From assembly GCA_018907035.1 (NCBI GenBank), contig JACCIC010000141.1, positions 520,001 through 584,000 on the forward strand: 64,000 nucleotides of DNA, read 5' to 3'. The translations under genes were made by a program, and so were the position numbers. The DNA comes from Sycobia sp. Sy_11. Lineage: Eukaryota > Arthropoda > Insecta > Hymenoptera > Epichrysomallidae. Shown piece by piece: positions 1 to 12,500 of the stretch (position 1 is the first letter of the stretch; each line of letters starts with the position of its first letter). Below the pieces are notes generated by a model, which did not search any database, was not told where the DNA came from, and worked only from the letters and a program-made list of their open reading frames with translations.

Positions 1-1020
1 ATACGAGCTATAATAGTAATTTCATAAATTTCAACATTTACAGTGGAATAGTAAAGTGAAGATATAAAGTTCATTAATACTACTAGAAATCAAGACGAAG
101 TTGTGAAATACTTAATAGAATTCTTGAATTCACTCGACCTTCCAGGTATATCACCACATATTTTGACATTGAAATGTGTCGTACATATTATGCTTCTATA
201 AAATATCAGTTCCCCATGACTATACAACAGTAAAAAACTGAGCGCGACAAAGTTGTGAATAATATCATCGAAAGTTTTAATGGGAAAACTAAAGGAGAAG
301 ACACTATAGCCTAGTATTCCAATGATTCCAATAGATATGTCATATGCGTTGAGTCGCTTACAGTTTTCGATTTACGCGCTTTTGCTATGATCATTCATAA
401 GAATAATTACACTCATTGAATGCAGGCATACTACTGCCCATGTAGTGTAAATAAGAGGAAATAAAAAAAATTATATAAATTTTATTCTAATATTATTTTA
501 TTTAGTTCAGGAGTTGTAAAAAACGATTTGACCTGCTCAGGTAGTCTATATAAGACCTTACTAATACGTTGTTACGTGACTTTACGACTACTATAGTAAA
601 CAGAGATAATAGGGACAAATTACCGATACAAAGAACTAAAAGCAAGACAATCAGTTTCAGCATCATCTCCTACAGTGAATTCCTATGCTAACGCGGCAAA
701 GCTAGGTTAAAAATGCTCCATCAGCATAAATTAGTATGAATTTGCCTGAGTCACACGCTGTAATATTAGTAATAAATATATACGTAGACATAGTTCTAGG
801 ATTCTGTCCAATGCAACATTGTTGTTTTATGTTTAAATTAAAACAGGTACCAAATATATGCCCACGAGGCATGTAAAAAATGATGCAGGCACAAAGTATA
901 GTAACGGCTTCAAACTGCAAACGAATTTTTTATTATGCCAAAGAGCAACGCTATCGTCTTCTTTCTGTAGAAAATAATATTTTTTCATATTATTTGTATT
1001 AAAATTTATATTGTATAATT
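1..1020. other. AT-rich sequence without a clear gene
   Basis: A 48-codon + strand frame at 55-198 (containing EVVKYLIEFLNSLDLPG) looks host-like and has a GT at 146. No usable acceptor precedes it: all three frames after the AG at 42-43 meet early stops. A second short frame at about 310-420 is likewise unsupported. Either could be upstream EPG5 coding sequence or old transposon. No RNA gene seen. Confidence 0.3.
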
Positions 1021-1024
1021 ATTA

Positions 1025-2421
1025 GGAGTCAAACTTAGTTTCTGACCTTTTTTAACGGAAAAAGGACATTTATGATTGAATATGGAGACACGTAGCTTAA
1101 TCAAAATATTTTCCGTCATTCTACTACTTTTTCCTATCTTTCTGGCAATATGGTGATACCATGTCGAAAAAACGATGGCGGTTTTGAAGCAATCGAATCA
1201 TTCACAAATTCTCGCACTTCTTGAAAATGTTGGAAGTCGATGGATATGAATAGGTAGTGGTCATAAGGCGCTATGCCTGGCGAGTACGCTGGGTGCAACA
1301 AAACTTCCCATTTGAGCTCCAACAGAGTGTTTTTGACGGCTTTCGCAACATGTGGCCGAGCGTTGTTATGCAAGAGAATGATCTTGCGCCTATTTCTCGT
1401 GATTACTGATGTATGTTCGATCAATTGCTGATGCAAATCATTCAGTTGGTGTTTGTATAACTCTGCAGTTACGGTTTCATTCAGTTTTAGCACCTCGTAG
1501 TACAGCACACCTTATTGGTCCCACCAAATGTACAGCAATACCTTTTGGCTGTGGATGTTTCCGTTTCGGTGTCGATGTGGACGGTTGGCCTGGGTTCATC
1601 CATAACTTTTTGCGCTTAAGATTATCATAGTATAGCCACTTTTAATCACCAGTCACAATGCGTCGCAGAAAACTCTTCTCTTTTGCCTGGCAAGTAAAGA
1701 CAGTGCGATCTTGTGTCGATTCATAATGGCACTTCCGGTCAAATTGTGTGGCATCCATTTTCCTTCTCTATAAATCATTCCCAATGAATGCAAACGTTCG
1801 TCAACTGCTCTGTTACTGACTCCTAACTCATTAGCGAGTGCTGTCTGAGTTTTAGCTAAGTTTTCGTCTAATAATGCTTACAATTCGCTATGTTCAAACA
1901 TTATAGATTGGCTATAACCATCTTTGTCATTAATATCAGTATCTCCTCTTCTAAACCGCTGAAATAATTGTTTACATGTTGTACACGATACAACTTGTTC
2001 GTCATAAAATTCTTGAATCAATCGATAAGTATCTGCTACATTTTTTTAAAAATCAAAATAGTGCAGGACATGTCGAAAAATCGATTTATCACGATTCATT
2101 TTTCATTGATCAAAAAAATTATAATGTTTACACAAATGATGGCGCCTGTAAACTCAATTTTATTTGTAATTGCCAAAACTAAAAACAAGAGGCCTACGAT
2201 GGTTCGATCGCTAGAGCGAAAAACTAGTAGCTTGGTGATCCGAGTTCCAATCCCGGTTTCGGCCGAGTGACACAAGCACCGCTGTAATAATTTATAAATA
2301 GAGCTACGTTAAATAACATAAAAAAGAAATAAAAACATAAGTACTAGATCCGACACAACTGACTTTTCATACTACCTATAACGTCATCTGAACGTGAAGG
2401 TCGGAAACTCAGTTCGCCTCC
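1025..2421 (-). mobile_element. mariner element, complete ends, decayed transposase
   Basis: Imperfect inverted repeats (aGGAGTC..AACT.AGTTTC.GACCTT) lie at 1025-1049 and 2393-2421, each flanked by TA. The minus strand encodes a mariner transposase broken by stops and frameshifts. The C-terminal third is open at 1134-1508 with the second catalytic region as LLHNNARPH, where the usual HDNARPH aspartate is Asn. The third is YSPGIAPYDHYLF, ending in the LPER signature. Upstream pieces such as ALANELGVSNRAVDERLHSL can be read in other frames. Not expected to be active. Confidence 0.85.
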
Positions 2422-2827
2422 TAATAGTTTTACTTTAAATATTTTATTATCAATATTAATTATGAAGCTGTAGATAATGTTTTTTAATATCTGGTGATAT
2501 TGAATTTCCTTTGTAAGTACTTCGTAAATTTAGCTGGAATTTTTCTTGTTAATTAAAATAATACAAGAAGAATTTTATATCATCATATACTAATTATGAC
2601 CCAATTGTTCCTTCTGCTATAATGTTCATAGTAATAATAGTCATTCATATAATGTTAAATAAGTCAATTACTTAGTTTTTAAGTCGATATCGATATTGAA
2701 TGGAATGATAATGGAAAACTCATCGTATATTTTATATCTTCTATATATATTATTACATAAATCTACAATCTTTGTTTATTTATTACCAAAAATCGTATAA
2801 CTCGTAAGCCAATGGAGATGATATCAG

Positions 2828-2923
2828 AATTATTGACTCATTCTCATCGATAGTCCGAGTTGATTCAGCTAATCGTTTTGGATTTTCTTTATTAGATTAC
2901 ATATGGCACCTAGAGTGGTACAG
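2828..2923 (+). CDS. possible upstream EPG5 exon
   Basis: After an AG at 2826-2827 a short frame reads IIDSFSSIVRVDSANRFGFS followed by LLDYIWHLEWYR, ending at AG before a GT donor at 2924 (phase 2). The protein looks helical and host-like, and the position just upstream of exon 1 fits. The acceptor lacks a good pyrimidine tract, and no exon linking this phase to exon 1 was found. I do not recall a matching EPG5 segment, so this is only a candidate. Confidence 0.3.
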
Positions 2924-3529
2924 GTTATGTTTTCTGTTAAGAATGATCTTACTTCAGTGTACATGTAGTACATTAACAGCATAATATATAGCCAAACTTA
3001 ATTTGGTGATTGATACAGACGATGATCATTATATGTATAAAACAATGATACGCCTATCATAGGACAGTAGATGATGAGATGGTGACTGGTAGTTTTTATC
3101 CAATATCAAATAAAATTAACTATGATAGATTAATAGCTGTAACTATGCATATCATGATATTGATTTGAAAAGATACATCCAACCTTGCAATTAATATCCT
3201 CATCTGTTCATTTTTAATTATAAAGATTTATAGATATAGATTATATATAGTTACTTTTGCAAAAAAGTGTTTCCTTTTGAAAATGGCAGAATGGTCAAAC
3301 GATACATGTATTAATGAGGAAATATTTTCTGAGAGAAACTCATATCTATTGCATATTTTTATTACTTTTAAAAATATTAGATGTACATGAAGATCACTAA
3401 TTAGTAAAAATGAAGATCACCAAAGACCACATATTTACTGACAATTTGACTAATTTATATGAAATGCTAAGAGCATAATATCATATTTACCAGGTTATGT
3501 ATAAATAAATAAGTGTCGTTAAAATTTGT

Positions 3530-4440
3530 GAATCCGCAAGGATGGTATCTAGAAGGCCAGAAAACCCAGACCAGGCATCTAGAAACTGTTTCGTTATATC
3601 TGTTCATAGCCCCATATGATTTACATCACTGTGCCATAGCCAACACATGATTCGGGTTTGTGGACCTTGAGACCCAAAAGCCCGAGTTCCAACGTGACTA
3701 TATGGTCCGGACTAAAAAAAATCCAGACCGGGAAGCCTCGTAGCCCATAATTGTCAACCTTTGTGTGGATGTCTTTGGTTGCCCTAACCAACCCTGAACA
3801 GGACTGTCAACTCCTACCATAAGCTCTTATAAGGGCTGGCAGAACCCTTTTGACAGAAGGGCCTTTGGACATACGTAGCTCTGAGAAGGACTGTTAGTTT
3901 CTGAATTGTGAAAAGTCTTTTGTTCCAGAATTTTATAAAGGCTGTGCTTGTAACGTCGAATATTTCTAAGACAGGCTACTATTTTCAAACTTCTTACATG
4001 TGTCCGGCCTGAGAGCTCGGACACGACTGAGTCGATGCGTCTGGACCCGGAGCCCAGAAACTACAGAGCTACGGCAGCTCAGCGGTGCAACCGGCTGTCT
4101 AGCTACCACCGCTATTGTGACGGAGTTGGAGCTGTTGCACCTGGACTGAAAGCTCAGATGCAATTGAGGTACGATACTAATTCATTGCATACTGCGGAAT
4201 GGCAGTGAATTGTGGTATGGCATATGGTCAAGGGAAAGCGAGAAAAGACAAGACCGAGTTTAATGAAAATCGTTTTTTGGGCTGTGTGTCCTACAGAGTT
4301 GCCCGCTTTAGCGGTCGCCGAAAATTTCTTCCTTTTCGTTTCCGCCGTGTTTCTTTTAAATCGTCGGAAAATCATTGACGTGAAGTCTTTGCCACGTGAA
4401 CAAAAAAAGAGCACGGCAGAAAGTTATTGCTGTTGAGGTC
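3530..4440. other. GC-richer block of unknown origin
   Basis: The base composition shifts from the AT-rich intron to a mixed block with short overlapping frames on both strands and no recognisable domain. It probably derives from a mobile element but nothing identifies it. Confidence 0.3.
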
Positions 4441-4710
4441 CCACTCGCAATGCTCTGCCATTTGGCTTAGCCATGTAACAGTGTTCTGCAGTTATTAGAA
4501 TACGTCAGAAAGTTTTTTGATAAAATTGTCATCTGCATTTATCTAATAATTAATATTTAATTTTAGATATCTGAGAAAATGTGTAAATAACTACCATCAT
4601 AAAATATTTTGGAAACAAAAAAATCGATTTGATAAATTTTATATATTTATTCCGTAATTATTTCATTTATAAATCTTTTAGCTACCATGTTAGGCACTTT
4701 TCAATTTTGG

Positions 4711-5107
4711 ACGGATTCATGAATAGTAATATGACAATGTGTATATACTTAATTTTTTACATGATATTGTATTTTGAGCCGTTATATGAGCAATACTATA
4801 CTGAATTTTGTCATCAAGTCTAATTGAACAAGATAATCAAATTTAATGAACATATTCTATATATTACATGATTACCTGGTATATGATGTTATATGTACTG
4901 TTTTTAGTGACGGATTCATGAATAGTAATATGACAATGTGTATATACTTAATTTTTACATGATATTGTATTTTGAGCCGTTATATGAGCAATACTATACT
5001 GAATTTTGTCATCAAGTCTAATTGAACAAGATAATCAAATTTAATGAACATATTCTTTATATTACATGATTACCTGGTATATGATGTTATATGTACTGTT
5101 TTTAGTA
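4711..5107 (+). repeat. tandem duplication, two units of about 199 bp
   Basis: The segment starting acggattcatgaatagtaa at 4711 is repeated from 4910 almost base for base: one fewer T in a T run and a few substitutions. It contains no gene. Such near-identity implies a recent local duplication. Confidence 0.95.
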
Positions 5108-5437
5108 TTGAACAAAAGAGTTTATTGATTATCCGAACTAACATTTTTTATAAGCGCAAGGTATACGTATATACTTAAATAAAATATATAAAGACTTCAA
5201 ACATACCTATATAAAACCATCCGTCATTCCTTGATTAATAACATCAAAAGAATAATATCATTGTTTACTATAATAAACATAAATAGATTTTGAATCGTTC
5301 AGCGTTGGTGTTAATAAGCTAACGTCAGAGAAATATTTCTCATTAAAGATAAGAACATTATCTTTCAATTCAATCAAGTCTATTAAAAATTTCATGTGTG
5401 GGATCTAAGCCTTACCTTTCGCCCATTCTGTTTTCAG

Positions 5438-5741
5438 TCATGTTTCAATCTAACAGACAATGAAAACTTATTTTTGAAACTAGTTGGATGAATGCCAATT
5501 TTGAAAGCCTAGCCTGAAGAAGTCGGTACATTAAAATTGCTCGAAATTAATACCTGTGCCAAGTTTTCTTTTACCGAATTTGTAAGCCATACATTTCCCA
5601 CTTGCATCACAGAGTGTCGACAATGGTTAAGAAATAAACCTAGCTGCTGCATACACACAATCGCCTATCCAAATAGTGGTCATGGCGAGCGCTGCTTAAT
5701 TCGGTGCAACCTTCAAGCCATGATTGCAAAGTTTCTTCAAA
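5438..5741 (+). CDS. EPG5: EPG5 exon 1 of this window (two in-frame stops, or starts at 5513)
   Basis: A strong acceptor (pyrimidine-rich tract ending ttttcag at 5437) opens a frame beginning SCFNLTDNENLFLKLVG. It meets TGA at 5489-5491 and TAG at 5510-5512, then continues as PEEVGTLKLLEINTCAKFSF through TECRQWLRNKP to AKFLQ. It ends with one base at 5741 before GT, and that phase fits exon 2, forming an AGT codon. An alternative acceptor at 5511-5512 would start the exon after both stops but is poor. The part after 5513 is solid; the first 75 bases are uncertain. The donor gtgtcg is weak. Confidence 0.6.
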
Positions 5742-6449
5742 GTGTCGATCTAAATTTATTTCTATCTACAGATTTTTATTTTAGTTTATAGATATTTTAT
5801 TTCTGGAATTAATCGAATTCTATTTCATAGCAGAAAAAGAGTTCATGATACAGACATTATTTTTATAATACTAATTAAATTTGTTCAGTCTGTGGAGAAA
5901 ATATCTTTCTAATTCTCTCACATCTAATAATAATAATCAAAAGTTTAAACTTACATTAAAAATTATAATAAAAGTGTAATCAGAAAGAACAGAATCCGTT
6001 ATTTCTACTTGTTTATTTTAAATCTTCCTTTAAATATTAACAGGTGAATGCCAGGATGGCAATCCAGTGAGCGCTGTCCATGAATTTACAATTGCTCATT
6101 TTAATCAACAGACTCTAATTGCTCTTACACGAAATTTATCTGCTATTAAGGAGTCTTTGCATAGCATCCAAGCTCTCTACTGTTATGAGGCTGAAATTTT
6201 ACGCCTCCAAATTGATCATTATGTGCAGGTACAAATAGAACAACTATGTGCTTTTTAATTGAACTAATGAAACAGAATATTTTTATTGCTTTATTTAAGG
6301 TGGTTCGTTTTTTTAACTAATCGTAATGGTGTATCATGGAAAAAATTATTCAAAAGTTTCAAAATCCTATAATTAATGGGTCTGACATTTTTGCCCGGGA
6401 TCCACTAGTGATGCCATCTTTTAACAAACGCTGGAAACTTACTTGTACA

Positions 6450-6500
<51 letters not shown>

Positions 6501-9500
6501 TCTTGTAATAAGTACCATTTAGAAAATGCTTTTCCAAAAATTTCGACCGGTAACTATATTGATTTTTTTTCAATATGTATAGAGTTGTTTTTAAAAAACA
6601 TTGAGCCTGTTTCCATGTAATTTTCCAGAATTTGAGTTGTATTGGAACCACCTTAAGTAAAACTTGGTATTATATATAATTATATAGTAAATATTTAAAA
6701 AAATTTTGTTTTAGCAAATTTGTATTTCTTGTAAAGAAGTTGCTAACTTAGCTGCTAATGCACCTGTAAGCCTTATATCTGATCAAACAGCTTCTAATTC
6801 ATTAGTACAATTGGCTGAACTTAAAATGGGTATTACAATCCTTTTTACTTTTCAAAGAAGATTGTTGAAGGATGGAAAGTTTGTCGCAGATTCAAGAGAG
6901 TGGCTATCTAAACTTGTTGCTGTGTTATTAAGGTTGCTAATAATCAATGAATTTCCTTATTAGTTTAGTGTTATTGTATTATCATTTTATGAACTAACAT
7001 ATACAAAATAAAATTCGTTGGATTGAGTATTGATTAATAATTAATATTGATAAGGTACAAAAAAATCATAGTATATATTAACAAAAGAATTATAGTATAT
7101 ATTAACAAAACAAGAAGTCTTATAGCATCTATTTAACCGAGGAGTTATATTGAATCCACCTTAAATAAATACTTCAAAATGAGATAAGAAAACAGATATG
7201 TCGAAACAAGCAAAACAGTGAGTAGAAAGTAACTATCATAATCTTGATAGACAGAAATATTTAATACAAAAATGAAATATCGCAAAAAATAAAAATTGTA
7301 GGTTTTCTGCTTTCAATTAATGCAGAAGTCAGTACTTTCGACGAATGCATAAAGAAATAGTATTGTTCATCGCTGGTGTTAAACTTGATTATTTACTTCG
7401 TGATATATTTTACACTTGAACTAATCTAATACTGAAGTACGAGGATGGATTGATAAGTTTCCGGCCTCACCCAGAGATGGCGTCACTAGACCTACCTTGA
7501 GGTGGCGTTCTATAGTACCATCCTTAGATAGCTTGTAGCTAACTAAGGATGGTACCCCTGCTTTAAAAAATTAACTGAAATATTAGTTGTAATATTTCAG
7601 TTAAATAAATCATTAATTAAATTTTATTAATATCAAATATGAGGAAATGAGGATCAGCCTCCAAAGGCAAAACAACACCTCTATTGAGCTACGAGCTCTA
7701 TTGAGCCAAGCGACTTATATGGCGCTTGAAAAACTAGTCAAGGAACTCCTAACCAAGGAGTCGATAGAAGCAATCGAAAATCTGCTAGAAGCAAAGATAA
7801 CAGAAGAACCTGAAGAGGTACGTAGGGATCTGAAAGTTGGCAAAAAAGGTCAATTTATTAAAACTCTAATCATATACATGGGCAATTATATACACTGGCA
7901 ATTATATACACTGGCAAATATGTTACATATAGAATGCTTTATTTATTCCTACAAGTAAACTGGCTATATATACTAGTCTACAAACTAGTAAATAAGAAAC
8001 CGCAATAAATAAACTTCAATGGTTAAATAGTGCGTTTCTGAATTTAAGAAAGGCCACATCGGGACTGTTAATGAATCTCATTCAGGACGCCTCGTTAAGA
8101 TCACAATTCCCGAAATGATTGAAGTTAATTCTTAAAATAATGGTAGAGGACCACAGATTAAAAATAAGTGAGATACGAGGATGGATTAATAAGTTTCCGG
8201 TCTGACCAAGAGATGGCGCCACTAGGCCTACCTTGAGGTGGCGTTCTATAGTACCATCCTTAGATAGCTTGTAGCTATAGTTTCAGTCCGATCGCCATGT
8301 TCGTTTAGGTTTGAGAGCACGCTGAACAAGACGCCTATGTGTTTTTCGTAAAAATGGAAAAACTGGAAAATCGTGCTGTCATCAAATACTTTTATTTGAT
8401 GGGATTAATGCCGAAGGAAATTAAAGAAGAGATGGATTCAACACTGGGGACATCCTCCCCATAATATTCAACCGTTAAGCAGTGGGTTTCCGAGTTTAAA
8501 AAGTGTCGTGTGAGCACCTCTGATGAGCTTCGCTCAGGACGCCCCATTGAGGGCACAACTCCAGATATGATCGAAAAAATTCATCAAATAGTGCTGAAAG
8601 ACCGCAGATTAAAAATGCGTGAGATAGCTGAGACCTGTAAGAGATCATATGAACGTGTAAAAAATATTTTGCACCAATATTTGTATATGGAAAAGCTCTG
8701 TGCAAGATGGTTGCCGCGTTTGCTAACAGTCGACCAAAAATTCATTCGAAAGCACATTACTACTGCCAATTTGGCGTTGTATAAGCGTAATCCAAGCGAA
8801 TTTTTGCGTCGATTCGTAACCGTGGACGAAACTTAGGTCCATCACTACACTCCTCAAACCAAACAACAGTGTAAACAGTGGATTAGACCAGGGGAACCAA
8901 CGCCAAAGACGGCAAAAACAATTTTTTCGGCGAACAAGGTTATAGCTACTGTTTTTTGGGATGCAAGAGGTATTATATACATTGATTACCTTGAAAATCG
9001 TAAAACTATCACTGGACAATACTACACAGACTTATTGCACCGTTTGAGCCACGAAGTGAAAATTAAACGACCTTATCTGGCGAAGAAAAAAATCTTGTTT
9101 CATCACGATAACGCACCAGCGCACACGTCAATCGTTGCGATTGCTAAAATCAACGATCTGAAGTTTGAATTGATGCCGCACCCTCCCTACTCTCCAGACC
9201 TAGCCTCGAGTGACTATGATCTGTTTCCTATTCTCAAAAAATGGCTTGGCGGTAAGAGATTTGCGGACAATGAAGAAATAATCGAAGCTGTAAATGGGTA
9301 TTTTGAGGAGCTTGACGAATCAGTCTATAGAAATGGCATTGCAGACTAGAACACCGCTATGAGAAATGTATCAGCCTTGGAGGAGATTATGTTGAGAAAT
9401 AATAAAAAATTCTTAAAAACGTTGTTTTTCTTGGTCAGGCCGGAAACTTATCAATCCACCCTCGTATATTTTAAGTTATCATAGTCATAAAATTATCCTA

Positions 9501-12500
9501 TAATGGCATTTTAAATTCGGTCTCATGTGAAATCAATAGTTAATCAGTCTAATTTCAAAATCGCAACTTGAACATGATTTTCCGACTTCCTTTCCGAACA
9601 ATATATTTTAATACGGGTGTGTAAATTGATCTTTACCTCGCTGAACTTGTTCTCGTGGTATACTGGGAGATAAACTATCTCAAAATGTAATAATCACAGA
9701 CATGTTAAAATATACACTTTTTTACTAGTGTGTGTAAAACTAGTCTTTTCATGCATGTTTTACATGTGTACAGGAATACCAATTTACATTCAATTATATC
9801 TCATAGGTTTTATGAGGGTCGATTGAAAGGTTTGTGACATCTTTTGCTTGACGCGATTGATACCACGGCCTTTGATTTCATTGATTTAGATATTACCATC
9901 TTAACTGAAGTCCGACTGTTAATATAGACAGCGTTTGCTGTATCTTTACTATCTTATAAATACAAAGGTTTTGTTGGCTTTTATATTACATATATAATTC
10001 CTGATGCACCAGCTGTTATGAGTAGATCTCGAATCCTATTCCTTTTCCTAATTTTGAACTATCTCTGATAATTGAGATGTCATCTTTATTTATTCTGCCC
10101 TCTTCTTAGTAGATTTCCTTTAATGTTATCCTTATTTGTAATTCTTTGACAAAACTGAGTTTTGCAATCATATAGTCCGTTTACTATGTGAGTTATGGCT
10201 TCAACCTCCGACTCAGTTTCCTTTATAATCGACGTATGTCCATATTTGCACTGCTTCCTCCATTTCGAATATATCAGTCCAAGACTCCTTTTTGCAGACA
10301 GTTCTCTTATGAACGGATTTAGAAGCTATAGGTTCAGAATTACGTCCAATGCTATCTGCGGTATACTTGCTGTTGACAGTTGTGCTTCATGCTGCAAGTC
10401 TCTGGACTTTGGTGTATATTTGGTGTATATACACCATTTGGTGTATATTTTTCAATTTAAATCCTTCATCTTGCAATAAGTACCACAAGTTGTACAGATT
10501 TTTCTTTTAGATACGCATACTATTAGGTAAAGTTTTCTGCTATTCCCGTGGACTCTTTAATATATCTGTTCATGAATTTTTTTGACGTTTTCGTAAGAAA
10601 CGATGAAATATTAGAAATCTATTTTGGTACATCATAACTCATTTTACCTGCTTTCACCATGGGTGAAGGAGCAGTATAGTCTAGTAATAAGATGTGTACC
10701 TTGTAACCGAGAGGATCCAGGTAGGAATCTTGTTATTAAGGTCATAGTTTTTTTAGGTTATTTATGATACTCAAATAATATCCTGTGATAACAAAAATTT
10801 ATTTGAGTGTTCAGATGAAAATTCGAATTTTCCCGTGAAACGCATAGAAACAATTACAAATGCGGACAAGCCAGAAATATAGCTCCTACCTTTTGAAAAC
10901 TGTAATACCTCTTCCTACAGAAGGTATTCGTCGGGTCTTGTACTCTGTGACATTAGAGCGACGCTTGTTCGGAATTGTCAATCCCTTCTGACTGTACTTG
11001 TTTGGTCCAGACTCAACCAATCCAGCTTGGATGATTGAAGGAGCGATTTCATTGAAGTACCCAGCCAACTACCAGAGACATACTATTGTGAGTTCTCGAG
11101 CTACAAAAGGATATTTAGCAACATCATAGGCAGAGGGGTGTACTATTGTGTGAATCACCAGGTTTAATTATTAAGAGGGAGGCGGAGCCGTCTAGCAGCA
11201 ATACCTCCCGCTTCATCAGACGTTGCTCAAGTACTTTTTCGAGCGATCGCGAGTAGCGATGGAGAGGCAGCGAAAACTGCAACGCTATAAGAGCATGATC
11301 AAATCATATATGAAGGATCTTCAGGCCAGCAAAGTCTCTCCATAAACCACTATATCCATGCTGTCATGCTTATTATCACTGACAACTGAGAAGGCCTGAA
11401 AAGGTTCTTGATTTATATAAGGTGTTTCCTGGCTCTGCTTACAGTAGAATACGAAATTAAGAGTTTTCCAGGTCTCATCAGTATCGCTCACAATACTATG
11501 AAAAAATCCTCTTCCATTTGAGGAAAGGTTCCCGAGAATCCACATTAAACACTCTTTCTTCCTTTTCGATTTAATGTATTCCATGTACTTTCTGTGTAAT
11601 GAATTCTAAACATTCAATAAAAATTTATTCATTATATTTCTATAAAAATGTTCTATTCGAATAATAAATTTGAGTTTTAGATTGATTTTAAAATTTGAAG
11701 TTTCCACAGAACATCAAATATATTTTCCTAGTTTTGGGGCATAAAGTCGATTTTTCTAGTAGTATACTCATTTGAAAACTACATTTATTTTAAAACGAAT
11801 AAATTTATTGTAATTTTTAAAGAAATTTAAAACGTAAAATACTTTTATTTTATTTTAATATATTTATATTTCAATTAATATTTGAACAGGTTAAGCTTCA
11901 TGACATTTCTCAGCATTTCATTTGTTTATATCGCATTAAAAGTTAGTTTTTTCTATGTACTATTCTTTTTTACTGATTAACTACAAATTAATCCCATCAT
12001 TAGTAGTTATTATTATTTTATAAGTTTGTCCAATTAAACGTTCTCAGATGTTCTGTACTTATTATTTTTACAGTGAAACAATGTATATCCTTTGAGAGTA
12101 AAAAATGTTCGTTTTACAATGTTTCTGCAATAATCAACAATAATAATTGACAATGCTATTGGTAGTTGGAAAAGTAATCAAATTATAATTATTACAATGA
12201 GTAAAGAAATTCAGTTCAAACTGGTGTATTTTGTTCACAGAACTATTATATTACGTATCAATACATAATATTTTTTGAAACTTTAACGATGTCTTCTTGT
12301 AATGTCCACCGTTTCGACTTTTTGACTTTGGACTTTTAAACACCCTGAATTAAAAATAAAAAACTAGTATAAATTAAATTATTGAAGGAATTAACTATTT
12401 AAATATCAAGATTTAAAGCTAAAAAGTTTCATTAAATTTTGTGACGTACATGTATTCTTTATTACAATAGTTTATTTTTCATCTAGTGCAGGAAATTAAT

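Larger units (their letters stand above)
7440..8173 (+). mobile_element. older mariner remnant, host of the insertion at 8176
   Basis: The left end (cgaggatggattgataag from 7440, after TA) matches the end of the mariner at 8176. From about 8025 to 8173 a diverged transposase stretch of the same family is readable (HIGTVNESHSGRLVKITIPE, then DHRLKISEI) and stops exactly where the second mariner begins. Between them, about 7557-8020, lies unrelated sequence with a hairpin and a short ORF. Confidence 0.7.

Noticed and set aside
2196..2290. tRNA-like or SINE-like box (gagttccaatcccggtt)
   Set aside because: It resembles a B box, but no A box at proper spacing or cloverleaf could be drawn, and it lies inside a mariner.
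3250..3370. Possible exon reading KMAEWSNDTCINEEIFSER
   Set aside because: Its phase does not fit the candidate at 2828-2923 and there is no convincing donor.
6391..6410. cccgggatccactagtg looks like a cloning-vector polylinker
   Set aside because: The surrounding sequence matches the end of the mariner at 23063, where the related tcactagtgtatcccc occurs naturally. No other vector sequence flanks it.
10195..10479. 94-codon + strand ORF
   Set aside because: No domain, no splice context. The reverse strand may be decayed transposon. Likely chance.
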